Source of the DNA: Acidobacteriota bacterium
GTDB lineage: Bacteria; Acidobacteriota; Thermoanaerobaculia; UBA5066
DNA length: 64,000 bases
Direction: 5' to 3'
Assembly: GCA_008363385.1 (NCBI GenBank)
Contig: RHKY01000021.1
Coordinates: 56,388 to 120,387 of the forward strand
Numbering within the stretch: the stretch's first letter is position 1; every line of letters begins with the position of its first letter. The translations under genes and the position numbers were made by a program. The notes beneath the pieces were generated by a model. It searched no databases and was not told the origin of the DNA. It was given only the letters and a program-made list of their open reading frames with translations. Shown here piece by piece: positions 6,844 through 15,010 of the stretch.

Positions 6844-8592
6844 TTACAACGCCACGTCCACGAACGGCCGCAGCTTCTTGGCCCGGGACGGGTGCCGCAG
6901 CTTGCGGAGCGCCTTCGACTCGATCTGGCGGATCCGCTCGCGCGTCACGTTGAAGCTCTTGCCGACCTCCTCGAGCGTGTGCTCGGCCCCGTCGCCCACG
7001 CCGAAGCGCATCCTCAGGACCTGCTCCTCGCGGGGGGTGAGGCTCTTCAGCGTCCGCCGCGTCTGGTCCTTCAGGCTGTTGATGATCACCTGGTCGATCG
7101 GCGAGACGACCTGCCGGTCCTCGATGAAGTCCCCGAGGTGGCTGTCCTCCTCCTCGCCGATGGGGGTCTCGAGAGAGATCGGCTCCTGGGCGATCTTCAT
7201 GATCTTGCGGACCTTGCCGGCCGGCATGTCCATCCGCTTGGCGATCTCGTCGGCGCTCGGCTCGCGCCCCAGCTCCTGGACGAGCGAGCGCTGCGTCCGG
7301 GTCAGCTTGTTGATCGTCTCGATCATGTGGACCGGGATCCGGATCGTCCGGGCCTGGTCCGCGATGGCGCGCGTGATGGCCTGGCGGATCCACCACGTGG
7401 CGTACGTGGAGAACTTGTAGCCGCGGCGGTACTCGAACTTCTCGACCGCCTTCATCAGGCCGATGTTCCCCTCCTGGATCAGGTCGAGGAACTGAAGCCC
7501 GCGGTTCGTGTACTTCTTGGCGATCGAGACGACGAGGCGCAGGTTGGCGACGATCAGCTCCTGCTTGGCCTGGTCGGCCTCGTCCTCCCCCTCCCGGATC
7601 TGCCGGAGGGTCTTCTTGATGTCGTCGTGCCCGAGGCCGTACTTCTCCTCGAGCTCCTTGAGCGTCTGCCGGTACTTCTGGACCCGCCGCTTGTAGAAGT
7701 CGATCCGGACCTCGTTCTTCTCCTTCTTGAGCGAGGTCTGGTCCTGGCGGATCTGCGCCTCGGGCATCGCGAACTGGCGGTCGATGTCCTTCAGGACGTT
7801 GACGATCCTCACGAGGGTCGCGGGCGTGAAGTCGATGGCGTGGATCAGCCGCGCGATCTCGGAGATCCTCCGGTCGACGGCCGGGTCGACGGCCGGCACC
7901 GGCTTGGTCGGGAGCTTCCCCGCCTTGTGGGCCGCCTTGTGGGCCGCCAGCGCCTTGGTCGTGAGCCTCTTGGCCTTGGCCGCCGCCTTCTTCTTCTCGA
8001 AGAGCTTCCTCAGCTCCCCGTCCAGCTTGGCGATCTTCTTGAAGTGGCCGAGGATGTCCTCGATCCGGCGGGCGGTCTTGGGGTCCACCTCCTCGGCGTC
8101 CTCGAGCGCCGTCGCCGCGAACTCCAGGAAGCCGCGGGCGATGTTCTTGTCCTTCTTGGCCGCCTCGACGATCCGGAGGATCTCCTCGAGGACGACCCGG
8201 TTCGTGGAGAGCGCCCGGTAGATCTTCGCCTCGCCCTGCTCGATCCGGCGCGCGATCTCCACCTCCCCCTCTCGGTCGAGGAGCTTCACGGCGCCCATCT
8301 CTCGCAGGTACATCCGGACCGGATCGTTCGTCTTCTCGACGGCAATCAGCTCCGCGCCGGCCCCCTCGGCTCCGGCCGCGGCGCCCGGCTTCTTCTGGGA
8401 CGCCTTCTCGGGGACGTCGACGATCTCGATCCCGTAGTCGCCGAACCGGACGTAGATCTCGTCCAGCTCGTCCGGGGCATTCACCAGCTCTTCTGGAAGT
8501 GCCTGGTAGATCTCGTCATACAGGAGGTATCCGCGCTCCTTGCCAAGGGCGATGAGGGTCCTGACTTCTGGATAGCGCTCTTCGACGGTCAC
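6844..8592 (-). CDS. rpoD: RNA polymerase primary sigma factor (sigma-70)
   Basis: The 582-residue protein has the complete primary-sigma layout. Region 1.1-like sequence is at the N-terminus, region 1.2 is at [16 protein letters not shown], and a basic Lys/Ala-rich non-conserved insert follows. Region 2 carries the core-binding and -10-recognition helices ([34 protein letters not shown]). Region 3 follows, and region 4 ends with the -35 helix-turn-helix [19 protein letters not shown]. It starts with GTG 8592, overlapping the dnaG stop by 4 bp. It is the last gene of a macromolecular-synthesis operon. Confidence 0.97.
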   Translation of the reverse strand: MTVEERYPEVRTLIALGKERGYLLYDEIYQALPEELVNAPDELDEIYVRFGDYGIEIVDVPEKASQKKPGAAAGAEGAGAELIAVEKTNDPVRMYLREMGAVKLLDREGEVEIARRIEQGEAKIYRALSTNRVVLEEILRIVEAAKKDKNIARGFLEFAATALEDAEEVDPKTARRIEDILGHFKKIAKLDGELRKLFEKKKAAAKAKRLTTKALAAHKAAHKAGKLPTKPVPAVDPAVDRRISEIARLIHAIDFTPATLVRIVNVLKDIDRQFAMPEAQIRQDQTSLKKEKNEVRIDFYKRRVQKYRQTLKELEEKYGLGHDDIKKTLRQIREGEDEADQAKQELIVANLRLVVSIAKKYTNRGLQFLDLIQEGNIGLMKAVEKFEYRRGYKFSTYATWWIRQAITRAIADQARTIRIPVHMIETINKLTRTQRSLVQELGREPSADEIAKRMDMPAGKVRKIMKIAQEPISLETPIGEEEDSHLGDFIEDRQVVSPIDQVIINSLKDQTRRTLKSLTPREEQVLRMRFGVGDGAEHTLEEVGKSFNVTRERIRQIESKALRKLRHPSRAKKLRPFVDVAL

Positions 8593-10394
8593 TTGGTTTC
8601 CTTTCCCCCTTGGCTCGATCCCCCTGGACCGGTAATACGTCGTCTCAACCCCTGGCGGTTCCTGGCCTGACGCTGCTTCTCCTCCAGGAGCTCCCGGACG
8701 CGGTCGGCGTCCCCCGAAGCCTCGGCCCGGGCGATCTCCGGCTGGAGGGCGGACGACTCACGCTCGATGAGCCGTATCCCCAGGAATCCCAACGCCTTCT
8801 CGAATCTCTCGTCTTCCCGTTCCGCTGGGCCCGGCCGCCTGGGCTCGAGGACGATCTGGTGGAGGGTTCGTCCGGCGGCGACCTCAAGATGTGACGCAAG
8901 ATCCAAAAAATCAAGGGGCTCCGGGGTCCTGGCGAGCTCCTGCAGGGCCCCGAAAATAGACCGGGCGGATGGATGAGAGAACGAGCCGGCCGGAATGGCC
9001 GGAACGAGCTCGGAGCGAGCCGGCCAATCGGCCAGGAGATATCCGAGGACGACCTCCTCGGCCTCGGGAAGGGGGATCGGCCGATCCGCCTCGGGCGCGG
9101 GCTTGCGAGCGATCGCCGCCCGCCGGTCCGACGGGTCGAAGAGGGTCTCCAGCGGGACCGCCGAGGCCCGGGCCAGCCCGGAGAGGAGCTCGTGCCGGAG
9201 GACCCGGTCGGGCGCCGCCCGGAGGATCCCGGCCGCCTCCTGGATCCGCTCGGCTCGCTCCGCGGGGTCCGAGCCGGGGGGCGGGACCATCAGGGCCAGC
9301 GCACTGACGATCCCCGGCGCGGCCTCCACGAGGGCGCGGAGCGCCTCGGCTCCGTTCGCCGCGAGGAAGGAGTCCGGGTCGTGTCCGCCCGGCAGCACGA
9401 GGTGCCGCACCTTCACCCCGCGCTCGAGGAGGAGGGGGAAGGCCTTCCGCGAGGCCGCCTGTCCCGGCGGGTCGCCGTCGTACGCGACGACGACGCCGGC
9501 GGCGTGGCGGGCCAGGAGGTCGGCCTGGGCCGGGGTCAGCGCCGTCCCCATCGAGGCGACCGCCTGCGGCAGGCCGGCCCGCTCCATCGCGATCCGGTCG
9601 AAGTACCCCTCGACGAGGATCGCCTCGTCCCCCTTCCGGATGGCCTCGCGCGCCCGGTCCAGGCCGTAGAGGAGGCGGCCCTTCGTGAATCGCGAGGACT
9701 CGGGCGAGTTGAGGTACTTCGGCGGCTCGTCCCCCAGCGCCCGCGCGCCGAAGCCGAGGACCTCGCCGCGGGCGTCGCGGATCTCGATCGTCAGCCGGTT
9801 CCGGAAGCGGTCGTAGACCCGCCCCGCCTCGCTCCGCTGCAGGAGCCCGGCCTCGAAGAGGACCTCCTCGGGGAACCGGCCGGAGAGGGCCTCCTTCAGG
9901 GCGTCCCAGGACTCCGGGGCCGCGCCGAAGCCGCACCGCTTGGCCTCCTCGGCGGTGACGCCGCGGCGCGAGAGGAGGGCGCGGACGTCGGCGTGCCGCT
10001 CGAGCTGGGACGAGAAGAAGGCCGCCGCGGCCGCCAGCGCCTCGGCGGGACGGTTGTCCTTCGCCCGGTCGCTCCGCGTCCCGGCCCGCCTCACCGGGAG
10101 CGAGATCCCCGCGCGGCGGGCCAGGTAGGCGACGGCCTCGGGGAACTCCAGCCGCTCGGTCTCGCGGACGAAGGTGATGGCGTCCCCCTTGGCGCCGCAG
10201 CCGAAGCAGTAGTAGAAGCCCTTCTCGGGGTGGACGTAGAAGGACGGCGTCTTCTCGCCGTGGAACGGGCAGAGCCCCTTCCAGGAGGCCCCGACCTTCT
10301 TGAGCGCGGTGACCGCGCCGATCAGGTCGACGAGGTCGGTGGCGGCGAGGACCTCCCGCTTGACGTCCTCGTTGATGTCGTAGACCGGCTCCAC
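8589..10394 (-). CDS. dnaG: DNA primase
   Basis: The 601-residue product synthesises RNA primers at the replication fork. The N-terminal CHC2 zinc ribbon is intact (C42, H45, C63, C66 in [12 protein letters not shown] and [12 protein letters not shown]). A TOPRIM catalytic core follows, with [11 protein letters not shown] and [13 protein letters not shown]. The C-terminal third is a less conserved helicase-interaction region. It starts with GTG 10394, 10 bp after mutS2, and is coupled to rpoD downstream. Confidence 0.96.
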   Translation of the reverse strand: MEPVYDINEDVKREVLAATDLVDLIGAVTALKKVGASWKGLCPFHGEKTPSFYVHPEKGFYYCFGCGAKGDAITFVRETERLEFPEAVAYLARRAGISLPVRRAGTRSDRAKDNRPAEALAAAAAFFSSQLERHADVRALLSRRGVTAEEAKRCGFGAAPESWDALKEALSGRFPEEVLFEAGLLQRSEAGRVYDRFRNRLTIEIRDARGEVLGFGARALGDEPPKYLNSPESSRFTKGRLLYGLDRAREAIRKGDEAILVEGYFDRIAMERAGLPQAVASMGTALTPAQADLLARHAAGVVVAYDGDPPGQAASRKAFPLLLERGVKVRHLVLPGGHDPDSFLAANGAEALRALVEAAPGIVSALALMVPPPGSDPAERAERIQEAAGILRAAPDRVLRHELLSGLARASAVPLETLFDPSDRRAAIARKPAPEADRPIPLPEAEEVVLGYLLADWPARSELVPAIPAGSFSHPSARSIFGALQELARTPEPLDFLDLASHLEVAAGRTLHQIVLEPRRPGPAEREDERFEKALGFLGIRLIERESSALQPEIARAEASGDADRVRELLEEKQRQARNRQGLRRRITGPGGSSQGGKETK

Positions 10395-10404
10395 GCTCGT
10401 GCCC

Positions 10405-12798
10405 TCAGTCCGCGAGCTCGGCGATCGTGACGGCGGTCCCCCCCTCGGAGGGCTCGCCGGGCCGGTGAGACGAGACGCCCGGGTGCTGGCCGAGGAACTC
10501 CTTCACCGCGGCCGCGAGGCGGCCGGTGCCGTGCCCGTGGACGATCCTGAGCACCCCCTTCCCCGAGAGGAGGGCGTCGTTGATCGCCCGCTCGACCTCG
10601 GGGAGGGCGGCGTCCACCCGCAGGCCGACGAGGACGATCTCGGCGCGCGGCGAGACGAGAGGGGGCCCGCTCGCCGCCGCCTCGACGGGCTTCCGTCCGG
10701 CAGCTCCCGGCCGGGCCGGCGGGGCCGCGAGGCGGACGAGGTCCTCCCGCGCCACGAGCATCCGCTTCCCGGAGACCTCCACCTCGGCCTGCCCCTTGGC
10801 GTCGAGGAGGGCCAGGACCCTTCCGACGGTCCGGAAGGGGACGAGCCGGACCTTGTCTCCGACCGCCACCTCCCCCGGGGGGCCGGACTCCTCGGGATAG
10901 AGCCCGCCGGCCTCGTCGCGGGCCGAGCGCAGGACGGTCGTGAGCGCGCCCTTGGCGACGGCACGCCCGGACTTCGCCTCGTCGCGGATCTTCTCCAGCT
11001 CGCGCCGCGTCCTCTCGCGAAGGGCCTCGACAGCCCGGTCGAGCGTGACCCGGGCGGTCTCGCGGAGCCGGTCCCGCTCGGCGGCGAGCCGCTCGCGGTC
11101 GGCCTCGAGGCTCCGCGCCAGCGCCTCCGCCTTCTGCGAGGCCTCGCGGGCGCGGTCCATCTCCTCTCGGGCCAGCCGCCGCTCGCTCTCGAGCCGCTCC
11201 AGGGCGGCGTCGGTCGCCGCCCAGCCCGACCCGAGCCGCTGACGGGCCGCCTCCAGGACCGGCTCGGGGATGCCGGCCCGCCGGGCGACGGAGAGCGCCC
11301 GGGACCTGCCGACGGCCCCGGGGCGGATCCGGAACGTCGGGCGCCCGCGCTCCTCGTCGAAGTCGAGCGCGGCCGCCAGCACCTCCGGCTGCCCGTACCC
11401 CCACTCCTTCACCGCGGCCAGGTGGGTCGTGGCCACGGTGATCCCGCCGCGGGCCAGGTCCCGCGTCAGGACGGCGATGGCCAGCGCGCCCCCCTCGTCC
11501 GGGTCGGTCCCGCTCCCCAGCTCGTCGAGGAGGACGAGGCTCCTCGGGCCCGCCGAGGCGAGGACGCGGGCCGTGCGCGTCATGGAGGCCGCGAACGAGG
11601 AGAGGTCCTCCAGCAGGTCCTGCGCGTCCCCCGCGACGACCAGGACCTGGTCGAAGACGGGGAGCGTGGAGCCCGGGGCCGCCGGGATCGCGAACCCCGA
11701 CTGCGCCATCAGCGCGAAGAGGCCGGCGGTCTTCATCGCGACCGTCTTCCCCCCGGCGTTCGGGCCCGAGAGGAGGAGGAGGCGCCGCCCCGGCGGGAGC
11801 TCGAGGTCGATCGGGACGGCGTCGGCGCCCCGTTCCTCCGGCTTCTCGCCGAAGACCTCCTCGCGGAGGGGGGCCAGGCGCCGGTCGAGGAGCGGGTGGC
11901 GCGCGGCTTTCAGCGCCAGCGTCTCGCCGAAGACCGGAAAGACCCCCTCGACCCGGCGGGAGAGCTCGGCGCGGGCCTGGAAGGCGTCCAGCTCGGCGAG
12001 GACGGACATCGCCGCGGAGAGGGCGGCCTTTCGGACCGAGAAGCGGGCCGTCAGGGCGAGGAGGATCCGGTGGATCTCCTCCCGCTCCTCCTCGAGCGCC
12101 TCGGCGAGCGCGTTGTTCTGCTCGACGACGGCCAGCGGCTCGACGAAGAGCGTCTGCCCCGACCCGGACTTCTCGTGGACGATGCCGGCCAGGGCGTCGC
12201 GCCGGTCCGTCCGGACGGGGAGGCAGTAGCGCCCCCCCTTCTCGGTGACGTAGGCGTCGGAGACGGCGTCGGGGTGGTTCCGCGCCAGCTCCTCGAGCCG
12301 CCGCACGACCTCGCGCCGGAGCCTGACGATCGCGGCCCGGATCGAGGCGAGGCGGTGGCTGGCCGTGTCGCGGATGCGGCCGTCGGGCTCGAAGACGACG
12401 GCCCGCTCGCCGAGGAGGTCGGAGAAGTCCTCGAGGGGCGAGAGGTGAGCCACGAGGTGCGGCAGCGGGAGGCCCTCGACGGGGGCGGCGGCCCGCGCGG
12501 CCTCGGAACGCTCGAGCAGCTCGAACAGGTCGAGGAGCTCGTCGGGGGGGAGCGCCCTCCCGGCGACTCCCAGCTGCGCGAGCGCCGGACGCGCCTCGTC
12601 GAGCCCCCCCAGGACGACCGCCGGAAAGAGCGCCGCGCGGTCGATCAGGTCACGGGTCAGGCCGGCGCGGCGCGCGACCTCGTCCGGGTCGGGAGAGGGC
12701 TGGGTGGCCAGCACCCTCTCGCGGCCGGCGGCCGTGGCGCAGAAACGCCCGGCGAGCCGGAGCACGCCGGGCCAGTCGAGTTCCGCGTGTGGGTTCAA
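10405..12798 (-). CDS. mutS2: Endonuclease MutS2
   Basis: The 797-residue protein has the MutS2 order. It runs from core/lever helices, through a MutS ATPase with Walker A LLSGPNAGGKT, DELGSGTDPDEGGALAIAVL and TTHLAAVKEWGY, to a long coiled-coil segment. A C-terminal Smr nuclease domain ends it with VRIVHGHGTG-type residues (LRIVHGHGTGRLAAAVKEFL). The Smr DLHG-like motif reads GLRVDAA. MutS2 acts in recombination control and, in some bacteria, ribosome-collision rescue. It begins with TTG 12798 and sits inside the rpsU-dnaG-rpoD operon, where the E. coli operon has no such gene. Confidence 0.95.
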   Translation of the reverse strand: MNPHAELDWPGVLRLAGRFCATAAGRERVLATQPSPDPDEVARRAGLTRDLIDRAALFPAVVLGGLDEARPALAQLGVAGRALPPDELLDLFELLERSEAARAAAPVEGLPLPHLVAHLSPLEDFSDLLGERAVVFEPDGRIRDTASHRLASIRAAIVRLRREVVRRLEELARNHPDAVSDAYVTEKGGRYCLPVRTDRRDALAGIVHEKSGSGQTLFVEPLAVVEQNNALAEALEEEREEIHRILLALTARFSVRKAALSAAMSVLAELDAFQARAELSRRVEGVFPVFGETLALKAARHPLLDRRLAPLREEVFGEKPEERGADAVPIDLELPPGRRLLLLSGPNAGGKTVAMKTAGLFALMAQSGFAIPAAPGSTLPVFDQVLVVAGDAQDLLEDLSSFAASMTRTARVLASAGPRSLVLLDELGSGTDPDEGGALAIAVLTRDLARGGITVATTHLAAVKEWGYGQPEVLAAALDFDEERGRPTFRIRPGAVGRSRALSVARRAGIPEPVLEAARQRLGSGWAATDAALERLESERRLAREEMDRAREASQKAEALARSLEADRERLAAERDRLRETARVTLDRAVEALRERTRRELEKIRDEAKSGRAVAKGALTTVLRSARDEAGGLYPEESGPPGEVAVGDKVRLVPFRTVGRVLALLDAKGQAEVEVSGKRMLVAREDLVRLAAPPARPGAAGRKPVEAAASGPPLVSPRAEIVLVGLRVDAALPEVERAINDALLSGKGVLRIVHGHGTGRLAAAVKEFLGQHPGVSSHRPGEPSEGGTAVTIAELAD

Positions 12799-12846
12799 CG
12801 AGGGCTTCCGGGGGAAGAAGGGGTGGCGGGCGGAGGCCGCGCCCGG

Positions 12847-13053
12847 CTACATGCCGGAGCGGCGCTCCTCGGCGAGCTTGCGGAGCATCTTCTTCCGCGC
12901 GGCGATCAGCTTGCGCTTCCGCTTGGCGGAGGGCTTCTCGTAGTGCTGCCGTTTCTTCAGCTCGGAGAGGATGCCGGACTTCTCGCACTTGCGCTTGAAG
13001 CGTCGCAGCGCGTTCTCGAAGGACTCGTCCTCCTTGACGTGGATCAGAGGCAC
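12847..13053 (-). CDS. rpsU: 30S ribosomal protein S21
   Basis: This 68-residue highly basic protein starts [20 protein letters not shown] and contains the S21 core [20 protein letters not shown] followed by an R/K-rich tail. S21 joins the 30S platform near the anti-Shine-Dalgarno end of 16S rRNA. It leads the rpsU-mutS2-dnaG-rpoD cluster. A TAGACT box lies 62 nt upstream. Confidence 0.96.
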   Translation of the reverse strand: MPLIHVKEDESFENALRRFKRKCEKSGILSELKKRQHYEKPSAKRKRKLIAARKKMLRKLAEERRSGM

Positions 13054-13115
13054 CTGGTCGTCTCCCCCCCTTCCGTGCCGAAGTCGCCCGCGAAACCGGG
13101 CTGAGGCGAACGGTC

Positions 13116-13121
13116 AGTCTA
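13116..13121 (-). promoter_or_regulatory. Putative -10 box (TAGACT) of rpsU operon
   Basis: TAGACT occurs in the same GGCTAGACT context as upstream of polA. It is the only clear box in the divergent 185-bp gap between rpsU and the GAF-like gene on this strand. Confidence 0.4.
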
Positions 13122-13184
13122 GCCTCGCGCCCGCCGCCCGTCAACCGGCCGCCCCGCCCCGCCGGCCTCCCTCGGGGCCCCATC

Positions 13185-13190
13185 TATAAT
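13185..13190 (+). promoter_or_regulatory. Putative -10 box (TATAAT) of the GAF-like gene
   Basis: A perfect TATAAT lies 48 nt before ATG 13239. There is no recognisable -35 at the usual spacing. Confidence 0.45.
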
Positions 13191-13238
13191 GCAGGTTCGC
13201 GCTCCGTACCCAGGGCCGCGCAGAAGGGGCCGTTGCCG

Positions 13239-14975
13239 ATGTCGCTCGATCCCGTCGCCGTTCGCCGTTTCGTCGAGTCGCTGTCGACCCACCTGGAGGA
13301 CCACCTCGCGGCGTGGAAGTCGTCGCTGGCGGACGCCCGAAGGGACGTGGAAAGCACGCTGACGGCCGCCGCCGAGAAGATCCCGGCGCAGGGGAAGTCC
13401 CTGTTCCCCGAGGACATCATGAAGATGCTCCTCGAGGACGTGCTGCCGCCGCCGGCCCCGCCGGAGCGGGTGGTCGAGGTCGTCGAGAAGGTCGTCGAGA
13501 AGCGGGTGGAGATTCCCACCGCCGCCCCCACGCTCGACTGGGGCCTCGTGAGGACCTCCCTGGCCGCCATCGAGTCCGCCCGGACGCAGGTCGACATCCT
13601 GACCCGGTACCTGCACGAGGCCCAGGCGCACGCCTCGCGCGTGGCGCTCCTCGTCCTTCGCAACGACCGGCTCACGGGCTGGAAGGCCCTCGGCTACGAC
13701 GTCACCGGAGGGCGCGACGACGCCTCGAAGGGGGTGGACCTGGCCGCAGCCGACGACCCGTTCGCCGCCGAGGTCCTGAAGCGCGAGCGGACGATGGAGG
13801 CCGCGCCCCCGTCCGAGGCCAGCCCCCTGCGGCGCGCTCTGGGCGGCAACGCCCCGGCCCGGAGCGTCCTCGTGCCGATGGTGATCCGGGACCGCCTCGC
13901 CGGCCTCCTGATGGCCGACGAGATGCCGGGAGACGACGGGAGGCTGAACGCCTCGGCGCTCGAGGTCCTGACCTTCGCGACCGGCTTCGCCGTCGACCTC
14001 CTGGCCGCGCGCAAGAAGATCCCATCGCCGACGCTGACGCCCACCGGCGACTCGATCCCGCTCTTCGTTCCGCCCGCCGCCGCGCCGAGCCCCGCGGCGA
14101 CCGTCCACGTCCCGGCCCTGGACTTCGAGCCTCCCGCCCCGGCGCCGGCGCCCGCTCCCCCGCCGCGGCCCGCCGCGGCCCCGCCCAGCGTCGACCAGAG
14201 CGACGCGGCACGCGCCCGCAGGAAGATCACGGACGCCGGAGAGGCCCTGCGCGCGCTGGAGGAGTCGGCAGCGGCCAAGAGGAAGTCCGACCTCTCCGGA
14301 GCCATCGACTTCGGGACCCCGTCCGGGAGGATCCAGCGGCTGGAGCCGACCCGTCCCGCGACGCCGCCCCCGTCCGCGGCCTCGCTGGCGGTGCCCCCCA
14401 TCCCGGTCGCGGCCCCGGCGCCAGCCCCCCCTCCGGTCGCGGCGCCGCCCCCGGGACCGCCGCCCTCGTCTCCGGGCGACCTGACCCGCGCCTTCGACCA
14501 GATCAAGGGGGGCCCCGCCGCTCCGGCGCCGCCGGTCGCGCCGGCGGTCGCGCCCCCGCCCCCCCCCTCGCCCCCGCCGTCCGTCGAGTCGTCGGCGCCG
14601 CGTCCGGTCCCGGCCCCGGCCCCCGTCGGCGAGGCGATCGCGGCCTCGGGCGCGACTCCGCTCGCCGCACCCGCCGGGTTCGTGCCGCGCTCGCGAGCGG
14701 CCCGTGCGGACGACCCGAAGCGGGCCGTGGAGGACGCCAAGCGCCTCGCCCGCCTCCTCGTCTCGGAGATCAAGCTCTACAACGAGAAGAAGGTCGAGGA
14801 AGGGCGCGCCGCGGGCGACATCTACAGCCGCCTGAAGGACGACATCGAGCGGAGCCGGCAGGTCTATGTCGAGCGGACGCCGGAGTCCGTCCGGGCCGAG
14901 GGGGACTTCTTCCACGACGAGCTGGTCCGGATCCTGGCCGACGGGCGGGCGGACGCGCTGGGCCCGGTGAACTGA
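13239..14975 (+). CDS. GAF-like sensory protein with long Pro/Ala linker and conserved C-terminal helix
   Basis: This 578-residue soluble protein has three parts. Residues about 1-80 are helical. Residues 85-240 look like a GAF-type fold (SRVALLVLRNDRLTGWKALG and VLVPMVIRDRLAGLLMADEM). About 250 residues of Pro/Ala-rich low-complexity linker follow. A C-terminal helical module (about 490-560) contains AKRLARLLVSEIKLYNE and DIYSRLKDDIERSRQVY, which I associate with acidobacterial and deltaproteobacterial signalling or motility proteins. No catalytic residues are evident. ATG 13239 behind AGAAGGGG is preferred to the in-frame TTG at 13233. Confidence 0.7.
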   Translation: MSLDPVAVRRFVESLSTHLEDHLAAWKSSLADARRDVESTLTAAAEKIPAQGKSLFPEDIMKMLLEDVLPPPAPPERVVEVVEKVVEKRVEIPTAAPTLDWGLVRTSLAAIESARTQVDILTRYLHEAQAHASRVALLVLRNDRLTGWKALGYDVTGGRDDASKGVDLAAADDPFAAEVLKRERTMEAAPPSEASPLRRALGGNAPARSVLVPMVIRDRLAGLLMADEMPGDDGRLNASALEVLTFATGFAVDLLAARKKIPSPTLTPTGDSIPLFVPPAAAPSPAATVHVPALDFEPPAPAPAPAPPPRPAAAPPSVDQSDAARARRKITDAGEALRALEESAAAKRKSDLSGAIDFGTPSGRIQRLEPTRPATPPPSAASLAVPPIPVAAPAPAPPPVAAPPPGPPPSSPGDLTRAFDQIKGGPAAPAPPVAPAVAPPPPPSPPPSVESSAPRPVPAPAPVGEAIAASGATPLAAPAGFVPRSRAARADDPKRAVEDAKRLARLLVSEIKLYNEKKVEEGRAAGDIYSRLKDDIERSRQVYVERTPESVRAEGDFFHDELVRILADGRADALGPVN

Positions 14976-15010
14976 CCATGTTCCGGGGGGACTGACCATG
15001 TCCTGGGGGA
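14971..15010 (+). repeat. 20-bp tandem repeat spanning the GAF stop and SLT start
   Basis: Two adjacent 20-bp units beginning ACTGACCATG (14971-14990 and 14991-15010) match at 17 of 20 positions. The first holds the TGA stop of the upstream gene and a five-codon ATG mini-ORF. The second holds the ATG of the transglycosylase gene. Confidence 0.75.
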
